A stretch of DNA of 64,000 nt, from NCBI GenBank assembly GCA_903911925.1, contig CAIWFH010000087.1:1-64000 (forward strand). Reading direction: 5' to 3'. The stretch comes from an uncultured Acidobacteriaceae bacterium (GTDB lineage: Bacteria > Acidobacteriota > Terriglobia > Terriglobales > Acidobacteriaceae). Numbering within the stretch: the first letter of the stretch is position 1; each line of letters begins with the position of its first letter. Below are positions 1 through 7,827 of the stretch, piece by piece. Made by a program: the position numbers and the translations under genes. The notes under the pieces are model-generated. The model searched no databases and was not told the origin of the DNA. It worked only from the letters and a program-made list of their open reading frames with translations.

Positions 1-33
1 ATAGGCGCAAGACCCCGGGAGGGCCTTCTCAGA

Positions 34-54
34 TGGAGCGGCCGGGATTCGAAT
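34..54 (-). other. tRNA 3'-end-like fragment
   Basis: Read on the minus strand this stretch has a T-loop-like core (TTCGAATCCCGG) followed by CCGCTCCA, which looks like the last third of a tRNA (T-arm 3' side, acceptor 3' strand, discriminator A). The matching 5' acceptor GGAGCGG and a D or anticodon arm are missing in the next 80 bases, so it is not a working tRNA. It could be an attachment-site remnant left by an element that integrated into a tRNA. The rest of the first 238 bases holds only short CCCTAGT-like direct repeats (about 190-225) and no gene. Confidence 0.4.
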
Positions 55-238
55 CACCCTTGTGTGCCAAGAGCACGAATAGAAGTCTGTCGGCAACTAT
101 TCGCAAATACCGCTGGACAGGTGCGGGATTTTTCATAGAAGAATGACAGCGGCAATTATGGGAGGAGTCTCCGATTCAACACATGGGTCGATACTCCCTA
201 TTCCCTAGTCCCTAGTCCCTGCCTTTAGACTAGCTTTC

Positions 239-1462
239 ATGATGCCCCACACCTTAGCGCTGTCCGTGGAGGTTGTGACCACGGTGCTTGCAGTGGCCGG
301 AATGGGCTACTTTCTGGCGGCCATGGTGGCGGCGCGGGTTTTTGTCGCCATCCGGCGCGCGCGGCTGGATGCGTTTGCTCCCGGCGTCAGCCTTCTCAAG
401 TCGCTCAAGGGCCTTGACCCAGGCATGCTGGATGCCTTCCGCAGCCATTGCCGGCAAAGTTATGCAGGCGAATATGAACTGCTGTTTGGGGTCTCTTCGC
501 TGGATGACCCGGCGGTGGAAGCGGTGCGGCAATTGGTGTCCGAGTTTCCAGAGCGAGCGATTCGACTCATCGAGTGCCCTCAGCGTTTGGGGACCAATGG
601 CAAGGTCAGCACACTGGCGCAGCTGGCCCCGCATGCGCGTTACGAGTTTCTGCTGGTCAACGACTCCGACATCACGGTGGGGCTGCACTATCTGGAGCGG
701 GTGATGGCCTTGTTTGCTCCTTTGGCGGCCAACGGCGTTCAAAAGCCTGTGGGGCTGGTGACAGCCCTCTATCGCGGCCGGGCGCACCAGACGCTTCCCT
801 CCCGGCTTGAGGCGTTGGGCATCGCGACCGACTTCCAGGCCGGCGTGCTGCTCTCGCGGATGATTGAGGGCGGGCTGAGCTATGGCCTCGGCTCCACGCT
901 GGCGGTGAGCCGCGAAGCGTTGGACAGGATTGGCGGGTTCTCGCCCCTGGTGGACCACCTCGCGGACGACTATGAACTAGGGGCGCGGGTGGCGCGGGCG
1001 GGCTACCGCGTTGCGCTGTCGGCCGAGGTGGTTGAAACCAGCATTCCGGCCTACAACTGGCGCGGCTTTTGGGAGCACCAGGTGCGCTGGGCGCGGACCG
1101 TGCGCGACGCCAGCCCGTGGGGCTATGCCGGCCTCGTGTTTACGCATGGCTTGTGTTGGGCCATGCTCAACATTCTGGCCAGCGGACTTAGCCCGCTGAG
1201 CGTCTGGCTGCTGGGCCTCAGCTTCTTTCTTCGGCCTGCGCTGGCCATGATGGTGGGGGCAGAGGTGCTGGCAGACCACCAGGTATTGCCCAGCCTGTGG
1301 CTGTTGCCGCTGCGCGACGTGGTGGCGATGGGCGTGTGGATCGCCGGACTTGCGGGCCACTCCATCGTGTGGCGCGGCGAGAGGTTTGAGCTCAAAGATG
1401 GAAAGTTGTACAGGGCAGCAGGGACGCACGTGAAAATACAAGGGTCGGGCGTAAGTGGCTGA
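239..1462 (+). CDS. hpnI: HpnI-type glycosyltransferase (ceramide glucosyltransferase-like, GT21)
   Basis: A 407-residue membrane glycosyltransferase. It has an N-terminal membrane segment (about residues 10-30), then a GT-A domain with DD at 89-90, the metal-binding DSD at 142-144, DDYELG from 243 and QVRW at 281-284, the (Q/R)XXRW signature of processive or ceramide-type enzymes. Three hydrophobic segments follow at about 296-375. This layout matches HpnI, which adds N-acetylglucosamine to bacteriohopanetetrol in hopanoid side-chain synthesis; other GT21-like lipid glycosyltransferases are possible. Two ATGs lie in tandem at 239 and 242 with no clear ribosome site. Other hopanoid genes are not visible, since the left neighbour is outside the window. 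Confidence 0.75.
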   Translation: MMPHTLALSVEVVTTVLAVAGMGYFLAAMVAARVFVAIRRARLDAFAPGVSLLKSLKGLDPGMLDAFRSHCRQSYAGEYELLFGVSSLDDPAVEAVRQLVSEFPERAIRLIECPQRLGTNGKVSTLAQLAPHARYEFLLVNDSDITVGLHYLERVMALFAPLAANGVQKPVGLVTALYRGRAHQTLPSRLEALGIATDFQAGVLLSRMIEGGLSYGLGSTLAVSREALDRIGGFSPLVDHLADDYELGARVARAGYRVALSAEVVETSIPAYNWRGFWEHQVRWARTVRDASPWGYAGLVFTHGLCWAMLNILASGLSPLSVWLLGLSFFLRPALAMMVGAEVLADHQVLPSLWLLPLRDVVAMGVWIAGLAGHSIVWRGERFELKDGKLYRAAGTHVKIQGSGVSG

Positions 1463-1663
1463 AATTCAGATGTTTCGATTCACTATGTTGATCAAGGATA
1501 GAGGATCATTATTAGTTAGTTAATAACGTGGTGAGTGTTTGCTTGAGAAGGTCATCTCGATCTACTTCGCATTTATTGCTTAATTCGGAACCTTGTAACA
1601 AATCGGGCGTATTATCGGAGGTATCTCAGAAGGACAGCGCCTAACTAAGCCGCGCAATCAGTA

Positions 1664-2920
1664 GTGGAAGCACCGCCCCATCCCGATGAATCCCCTCGGA
1701 AGCAGAGTGTGCCTTCAGAGGAGCAGCCCCAGCCTGCTGGAGTTTGTGCACACGCCCTGGAGGAGAAACTGGTATACGATCTACGCCTCGGCGCAGGCAA
1801 CTCCGATGGCTTCTTCGAGGCAGTGGCAGAGTTTACCGACCGGGTTTTGATCGCGGTCAAACGGCTGACCGGATCCTCCATTGATGACTATGCAAGTTAT
1901 GCACGGATAGAGTTGCGTGAAGCCGACAGGAGCCCGGGCGAGTATCTTCTGGATCTTCTGGTCCTGGGATTAGCGCTGGGGCGGTACCTGGGCGCTGCTG
2001 AGAATTCGGCAGGGTGGGCCGTGGCGCTGGCACGCGAACTCTACTGGTACCGGCGCGAGTCGCCCTGGGCTAAGCCGCTGGCCGATCTGGGACGTGCTGT
2101 ATTAGGCCGCTATTTTCTGGCCCCCAAGATAGGGTGCAAAGCAGATTCGCGAGTGTACTCGGTAGAGCGGCTTGTGGGCCTCGTTGATTGGCTGCAGGCA
2201 ACCGGCGAATTCGACCAGATGGTAAGGCGGCTGAATAACTGGCGAAGCTTTCTGAGCACGCTTTCATCGGATGACGCCCGGCGCTGGATGCAAATTTCTG
2301 TTGAACTGTTCGACTGGTTCGAGGTGGAAGCGGCAGGGGCGCTTGCGGCCTATACGGCCGGAGTAGAGGAGTTCCTTTCAACAGTCCACGCTCATCGCGG
2401 CATCCGCGAGGACCAGATTTTCTGCGGCCGCGGGGCGGTGGAATACCACCTTGCAATGGTGGCCACGGAGATCATGAACCGGGGCCTTCGGGAGCGCTTT
2501 GAGCTGATGCCGAAGAAAGTTGTTCTGGTTCCTGCATGCATGCGCGGGAAAAACGCCGGCGCATGCCGGGCGCGGGTATTTGGCGCGGATATTACCTGCG
2601 TTGGCTGCGACCCGGCATGCACCATCAACCGAATCACCTGGCGGATGCGCGACTTGGGAGCCACCGTCTACCTGGTGCCCCACTCCAGTGGTTTCAGCCA
2701 ATGGCTGGAGCGCTGGCAGCGCGAGCCGAAGACAGGCGTGGTGGCGGCTGCCTGCCTGCTGAACATTCTCTCGGGGGGGTACGAGATGCGCGCCCGGCGC
2801 ATTGCCTCGCAATGCGTACCGTTGGACTACCCCGGCTGCCAGAAGCACTGGCGGCAGGAACGGCTGCCCACCAACCTGAACGAAGAGCGCCTGGTGCGGA
2901 TTGTGAGCTCGGCCAAGTGA
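1664..2920 (+). CDS. DUF116 family protein
   Basis: A 418-residue protein whose C-terminal third (about 285-410) matches DUF116: a VPAC motif, then a Cys-rich run with the spacing C..GC..ACTINRIT, and later a LDYPGCQKHW-like end. DUF116 proteins are thought to be metal- or cofactor-linked proteins of unknown function, often near lipoate or radical-SAM genes; none is adjacent here. The start is a GTG, so an internal start is possible because the first 30 residues are Pro/Glu-rich and low in conservation signals. The N-terminal half is mostly helical with no export signal, so it is probably cytoplasmic. The preceding 200 bases are AT-rich and carry no gene. Confidence 0.7.
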   Translation: MEAPPHPDESPRKQSVPSEEQPQPAGVCAHALEEKLVYDLRLGAGNSDGFFEAVAEFTDRVLIAVKRLTGSSIDDYASYARIELREADRSPGEYLLDLLVLGLALGRYLGAAENSAGWAVALARELYWYRRESPWAKPLADLGRAVLGRYFLAPKIGCKADSRVYSVERLVGLVDWLQATGEFDQMVRRLNNWRSFLSTLSSDDARRWMQISVELFDWFEVEAAGALAAYTAGVEEFLSTVHAHRGIREDQIFCGRGAVEYHLAMVATEIMNRGLRERFELMPKKVVLVPACMRGKNAGACRARVFGADITCVGCDPACTINRITWRMRDLGATVYLVPHSSGFSQWLERWQREPKTGVVAAACLLNILSGGYEMRARRIASQCVPLDYPGCQKHWRQERLPTNLNEERLVRIVSSAK

Positions 2921-3001
2921 AGTGCTGAACGGTCCATTGCGGCCGGGTGCATGCTAATATCCACACATCCGGCTCGTCCCCTTCGAGCCGAGGAGGTCAA
3001 A

Positions 3002-3892
3002 ATGAATCCAACCACAAGGCGTAGTTTCCTCAAAGCAGGTTTGGCCGCCGGAGCCTTGGCGACCGGGGGCACCCTTTCCCTCGCCGCCGCCAAGCGCACC
3101 GCAACCGACACCGTAGTGCTGGGCCGCTCAAATGTGAAGGTGACGCGGCTGGCGTTTGGAACGGGGACGAACGGCGGCGCGGTGCAGGCCGCGCTGGGAC
3201 AGCAGGAGTTTACCCGGCTGGTGCGCTATGCGTACGACCACGGCATCCGCTTCTTTGAGACGGCTGAAGCTTACCAGACGCCGGCGATGCTGGGCGAGGC
3301 GCTGAAGGGCCTGCCGCGCGACAGCTATCAACTGATGAGCAAGGTGACGACGTTCCACGAGGTCAGCGATCCGCAGGCCAAGTTCGACGAGCTGCGGCGC
3401 ATCTCGCAGACCGACTATTTTGACATCATGTTGCTGCACTGGCAGCACACGGCCGACTGGCCGGAGACCACCAAGCGCTGGCAGGACGGAATTCTTGAGG
3501 CGCAGCGGAGAGAGACCATCCGCACCCATGGCGCATCGGCGCACGGGTTGCCGGCGCTGCGGCAGATGCCGGGCAACGCGTGGCTCGACGTGGGACTGAT
3601 TCGCATCAATCACAACGGCTCGCGCATGGACGGGCCCACCTATGAGGACAACAACAACCCCAACAACGTGAGCGAGGTCGTGGATCACATCCACCAGTTA
3701 AAGAAAGAAGGGCTGGGCGTGATCGGCATGAAGCTGTGCGGCGGCGGCCAGTTCGAGAAGAGTCACGACGACCGCGTGAAGGCGATGCGGTTCGCTTTCC
3801 AGAATGCCGGCGTGGACTCCGCTACGGTCGGCTTCAAGAGCACACAGGAGATCGACGAGGCCATCGGCAACATGAATCTGGCGCTGACGTAG
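3002..3892 (+). CDS. Tat-exported aldo/keto reductase
   Basis: I place the start at the ATG at 3002 because a GAGGAGGTC ribosome site precedes it and the protein then opens with a twin-arginine signal (TTRRSFLKAG, with a hydrophobic stretch and an Ala-rich cleavage region near residue 30). The mature part is an aldo/keto reductase TIM barrel of about 265 residues. Of the catalytic tetrad, the Tyr lies in ETAEAY, the Lys in MSKVT and the His in LLHW, but the usual Asp before the Tyr is replaced by Glu. The substrate is unknown; this periplasmic subgroup is common in Acidobacteriota and Planctomycetota. The protein ends at about 296 residues, slightly short for the family. Confidence 0.85.
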   Translation: MNPTTRRSFLKAGLAAGALATGGTLSLAAAKRTATDTVVLGRSNVKVTRLAFGTGTNGGAVQAALGQQEFTRLVRYAYDHGIRFFETAEAYQTPAMLGEALKGLPRDSYQLMSKVTTFHEVSDPQAKFDELRRISQTDYFDIMLLHWQHTADWPETTKRWQDGILEAQRRETIRTHGASAHGLPALRQMPGNAWLDVGLIRINHNGSRMDGPTYEDNNNPNNVSEVVDHIHQLKKEGLGVIGMKLCGGGQFEKSHDDRVKAMRFAFQNAGVDSATVGFKSTQEIDEAIGNMNLALT

Positions 3893-3983
3893 CGCCGGAA
3901 AAAACAGCGCACGCTCAGCCAGTGGTCGAGTTTTTTCCCTGCAATCCCCTCAAGGCTGCGCCGGATTCTCACCGGCGGAGGGT

Positions 3984-4083
3984 GTAAGTACTTTGTTTCG
4001 ATGGGTCGAAACGGGTTGTTTTGAGCTAAGGCTTTTGTTTTTATGGGGTTGCGGCAAAAGCGGGGGAGGGGTGGGGTAAATCG
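3984..4083 (+). repeat. 100-bp dispersed repeat, copy 1
   Basis: This stretch aligns without gaps to the reverse complement of 48762-48861, differing at about 14 of 100 positions by hand count. The best conserved part is GGGGTTGCGGCAAAAG followed by a G-rich tract ending in GTAAATCG. It sits in a 630-base gap (3893-4521) between the convergent aldo/keto reductase and ADOP permease genes. The small ORFs called across this gap run through the repeat and have no family resemblance, so I treat the whole gap as non-coding. Confidence 0.8.
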
Positions 4084-4521
4084 CTCTGACGGGAGCCGGT
4101 CCGGGGCTGGGTTTGGACTCCCTGAGCACCTTTGCGAGAATGACCTGAGCGGCGCAGAGGAGCCTGGTGCGGGTTTTCGTGCTTGATGGCTTGGACCACA
4201 AGTGGTTTCTCCGGTTGCGGTCTTTTTGTCACCGCAGTTTTGATTGTGCGCCGGAGAGGCGCAATTATCTGCAAGCGGGTCACTTGGGTTTGTGCAAAGT
4301 CTGATCAAGGACGCTTGGGCGTTTTCGAGGAGTAATCGCGACAAACTCGCGTAACCGATTGTCAGTGAGTGCTTTGCCCTGTTCATGTCAACGCACAACG
4401 AAGATCCACCTTGCGGAGATTGGTTTGTAACCGGTGGAATCCGGTTACCCTTCTTGCCAACCAGGCGGAGCGCCACGCATACCCCGAATCCGCCCAATTG
4501 GCGTCGAGTCCGAGCTGCGGC

Positions 4522-7158
4522 TTACAATTCGCGAATTGCGGTCACGGGGTTCCGGCGCATCGCTCGATGTGCGGGAAGGTAGCATGCTAGCAATGACATT
4601 GCTCCCAGGAGCATGACGACGGAAACTACGGTGATGGGATCGTTGGCTCCGATTCCGTACAACAGCCGGGCGATAAGACGTGTCAGTCCCAACGCAAACG
4701 CCAATCCCAACGCCACCCCAGTGCCTGTGAGCCATAGTCCCTGCACAAGCACGAGCCGCAGCACGTCCACACGTGAAGCACCTAATGCCATTCGTATTCC
4801 GATCTCGTGAGTTCGCATTTGGGTTCGATAGGCCACGAGTCCGTAGATTCCGGTTATCGCAAGAACCAGCCCGATCAGCGCGAACATTCCCGCCAGGGCG
4901 CTCTGTATGACAGCGAAACTGCTCGCCATCTGGGTACTCTCTCGCATGGGACGCACATCGAAAACCGGCAGCCGTGTATCGATTTCGTGGATGGCGTTTT
5001 CCACCACTGGCGCCAAGTCGACCGGATTTCCCTCGGTCTTCACCTGCACCATCGTCTCGTACCCCGCCTGGAAAAAGCTCATATACACCATAGGCTCCGG
5101 TGACTCATTCACGAATGTATGTGTTGAATTCCTCACAACGCCGACTACCGTGAAAAGCCTGCCCCACACCCAGAGTTTCTTTCCCAGCGGATCCTGCCCT
5201 GGCCAGTAGCGCCTCGCCGCGGTCTGATCCACTATGAGTACCCTCGGGGCCTTTTCATCGTCATCCGGTGTAAACTCGCGTCCTTCCAGAATGGGGATAT
5301 GGAGGGATTCGAAATACCGCGGGGACACCTCGGCATGCAGCACCTTCAAAGATTCATGCGGGCGTGGTGCATACCCTTCCGGATAAGCATCCTCCCCCTT
5401 GTGGCCCAGGGTCATCGGAATCCAGTCCGTAAGAGACGCAACCTTCACGCCAGGCAATGCCGACACGCGATCAAGAATCTTGTGACGGATCACCTGTTCC
5501 TCGTCGTGGCTGTAGCCGGCGATATTCAGCCCCACGGATGCAGTGAGAATGTGGTCCTGTTCAAATCCGGGATTCGCGCCGGCAAGATTCCGCAGTGTTC
5601 GCAGAAATAGCCCGGAGCACAACAGCAGAGGAAGTGAAAGCGCGATTTGCGCCACCACCAGCCCGCTGAGCAATTTCCGGTTGCGTGAGCCGCCGGAGAT
5701 ACTTGCAGACTCTGCCTTGAGTACCTCAACTGCCGCCGCGTGGGACGAACGCCAGGCGGGGAGCGCGCCGCAGAGCATGCCGGCCAAAAGGGACGACACC
5801 GCAATCCCGATTACCACCTTATGGTCCATGCTCCCGTTGAGTGTGAGGGGACTCGAGTTCGCCGGAAAGAACCATCCGAATGTCTTCGAAGTCCACGATG
5901 TCAACACAAGGGCCACGGCTCCTGCGACGATGGAAAGCACCACGCTCTCCAGCACCATCTGCCGTATCAGTTGAATACGATTCGCCCCGAGCGACTGCCG
6001 GATCGCAAGTTCACGCCGCCGGGATACAAACCGCACCAGCGTGAGCGTAGCCACGTTCGCGCAGGTCAGCAACAGCACCACAGCGGCGAAGGCCAGCAGA
6101 ATTGGCAGCGTCGCCGCCATGTAGCCGTTGGCGCCGAATGGAGAGCGCCACATGGGATCCAGCGTGATCCGGTTCTCGCCCAGATGATCGTCCGGGAACG
6201 CCGCCACAATATTGTGCATCACGGTGTCGAGATCCTGAGCTGCCTGGCCACGGCTCACGCCGGGCCGCAATCTTCCTATTACGTTCAGCCAGACCGCACC
6301 ACCACTGCGATGCGTCATCCGCCACACATCCGTCCCCAGGGGATCGAGCGTTACCCACAGATCTTCACGGATCCCGGGCATTGCTCCGACAACCCCCTCC
6401 GGCGCCACACCGATCACCGTCACAGGATGCCGGGCGATCTCGATCGACTTGCCCACAATTGCCGGGTCTTCGGCATAACGCGTCTTCCAAAGCGAATAGC
6501 CCAGGACCACGTTGGGAACAGCATCTGGACGCGTCTCTTCTTCAGCCAGAAAGAAACGCCCCAGCACCGGCTTGATGCCGAGCACATCGAAATAGTTCGC
6601 CGACACGTTCGCAATATAGGCACGCTCCGGCTGTGCGCCGCCGGTCAGCGTGATCCAATCGTGATGATATGCGAGTATTCCGGCGAAGGTGTGGTTCTGC
6701 TCGCGCAGATCGCGATAGTCGAGATACGAGAAGGGCGGAGTCGGAGAGAAGTTCCGTTCCCCCCGCTGCAGGCTAACAAGATCGCCCGTGTCCCGCGCGC
6801 CAGGAATCGGACGCAACATTGTGCCGTCGATCCAACTGAATACGGTGCTGTTGGCGCAGATAGCTACTGCCAGCATCGCCGTGGCAGTGATCGAAAAGCC
6901 GGGGCTCTTGCGCAGTTGCCGTAACGCGTAACGGACATCCCGGCCTAGTTGTTCAAGCCACGCTTGGCCCCACATGTCGCGCGTCACATCTTGCACTAGA
7001 GGAATATTTCCAAATTCCCGCGCCGCCGCTTGTCGCGCCGTCTCTGCCGCCTCGCCTCGCGCCACTCGATCTGTAATCGCCATCTGCAGGTGCGCATCAA
7101 TCTCTTCCTGCAATTCGCGCTTGCGCCGCTGAAAACCGAAACTCGGGAACCACTTCAT
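4522..7158 (-). CDS. ADOP-family ABC transporter permease (MacB/FtsX-like)
   Basis: An 878-residue inner-membrane permease. A cytoplasmic N-terminal permease-prefix helix region (RRKRELQEEIDAHLQM, about residues 11-75) precedes two MacB_PCD/FtsX units, each with a periplasmic domain and membrane segments, ending in a typical RRNPVTAIREL tail. This is the acidobacterial duplicated orphan permease (ADOP) layout: no ATPase gene lies beside it. Its start overlaps the PadR stop by 4 bases (ATGA), so the two are translationally coupled and PadR probably controls it. MacB-like permeases act in mechanotransmission or efflux; the substrate here is unknown. Length is as expected and no lesion is visible. 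Confidence 0.88.
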   Translation of the reverse strand: MKWFPSFGFQRRKRELQEEIDAHLQMAITDRVARGEAAETARQAAAREFGNIPLVQDVTRDMWGQAWLEQLGRDVRYALRQLRKSPGFSITATAMLAVAICANSTVFSWIDGTMLRPIPGARDTGDLVSLQRGERNFSPTPPFSYLDYRDLREQNHTFAGILAYHHDWITLTGGAQPERAYIANVSANYFDVLGIKPVLGRFFLAEEETRPDAVPNVVLGYSLWKTRYAEDPAIVGKSIEIARHPVTVIGVAPEGVVGAMPGIREDLWVTLDPLGTDVWRMTHRSGGAVWLNVIGRLRPGVSRGQAAQDLDTVMHNIVAAFPDDHLGENRITLDPMWRSPFGANGYMAATLPILLAFAAVVLLLTCANVATLTLVRFVSRRRELAIRQSLGANRIQLIRQMVLESVVLSIVAGAVALVLTSWTSKTFGWFFPANSSPLTLNGSMDHKVVIGIAVSSLLAGMLCGALPAWRSSHAAAVEVLKAESASISGGSRNRKLLSGLVVAQIALSLPLLLCSGLFLRTLRNLAGANPGFEQDHILTASVGLNIAGYSHDEEQVIRHKILDRVSALPGVKVASLTDWIPMTLGHKGEDAYPEGYAPRPHESLKVLHAEVSPRYFESLHIPILEGREFTPDDDEKAPRVLIVDQTAARRYWPGQDPLGKKLWVWGRLFTVVGVVRNSTHTFVNESPEPMVYMSFFQAGYETMVQVKTEGNPVDLAPVVENAIHEIDTRLPVFDVRPMRESTQMASSFAVIQSALAGMFALIGLVLAITGIYGLVAYRTQMRTHEIGIRMALGASRVDVLRLVLVQGLWLTGTGVALGLAFALGLTRLIARLLYGIGANDPITVVSVVMLLGAMSLLACYLPAHRAMRRNPVTAIREL

Positions 7159-7532
7159 GACTCACTCTCCTCCGGCTTGACGTACATCACCGACCCAATC
7201 GCTTCGACAATCCGCTCCCATCGGCCCAGATCAGAGGCCAACTGCTTTTTCCCCTTGGCCGTGATTCGATAATATCGGGCTTTTTGCTTGCTCTCTGACT
7301 GCTTCCACTCGCACTGCACCCAGCTTTGACGCTCCAATCGGTGGAGAGCCGGATACAGTGATCCGGTCTCCACCTGAAGCACGTCTCCGGATCGCAAACG
7401 TAAAGCCTGGACAATGCCATATCCATGCTGCGGCCCCCATTGCAGCGTTTGAAGAATGAGCATGTCGAGTGTTCCCTGCAACAGCTCAATCCGATTCTTA
7501 TACTGGTCTTTTTCGCTCATAGACGTAGACAC
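7155..7532 (-). CDS. PadR family transcriptional regulator
   Basis: A 125-residue PadR-type repressor: a winged helix-turn-helix with the family motif [12 protein letters not shown] (about residues 56-68) and a basic wing (KARYYRIT), then a short C-terminal dimerisation helix. It is the first gene of a two-gene operon with the ADOP permease. I keep the GTG at 7532 because GGGAG lies 4 bases upstream; an ATG at 7520 (MSEKD) is the alternative. The start codon and ribosome site sit inside a 37-base dyad, which suggests autoregulation at or near the translation start. The inducer is unknown. The 295 bases upstream (7533-7827) hold no other feature I can name. Confidence 0.85.
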   Translation of the reverse strand: MSTSMSEKDQYKNRIELLQGTLDMLILQTLQWGPQHGYGIVQALRLRSGDVLQVETGSLYPALHRLERQSWVQCEWKQSESKQKARYYRITAKGKKQLASDLGRWERIVEAIGSVMYVKPEESES

Positions 7533-7561
7533 TCTACTCCCATTGGAGGTAGATTGTCTAC
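7525..7561. promoter_or_regulatory. PadR operator-like dyad over the padR start
   Basis: An imperfect inverted repeat with 17-base arms around AAT: outer arms GTAGACA and TGTCTAC match perfectly and inner arms CTACCTCC and GGGAGTAG match at 7 of 8. It covers the ribosome site and start codon of the padR gene, as expected for an autoregulatory operator. Binding by this PadR is inferred. Confidence 0.6.
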
Positions 7562-7827
7562 TTCGTTTTGTATAGCGCAGCGAGCAGCCTTGCCCACTCA
7601 GCAGATAAAAGTACGCCAGTTTTCACGACGAAAATTGGTGATTCTGCATTGGCGCTAAATCGAATCACTCGTCTACGGCAGATTAGTCCTGGAATGTCGG
7701 CTTGTTGGAAGGTTTTTCGGAGCCGGGGGTGCTATTCCGGGCGTGCCAACGGCAATGGGAAATTGCTGTTTAGGGCGGCGATCATGACCTTGGCCCTGGT
7801 CTCAACCAAAGGCAGTCTTGACCAGCT

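Noticed and set aside
5740..6924. 394-residue ORF on the plus strand inside the ADOP permease
   Set aside because: Antisense of an intact ADOP gene; no domain recognised.
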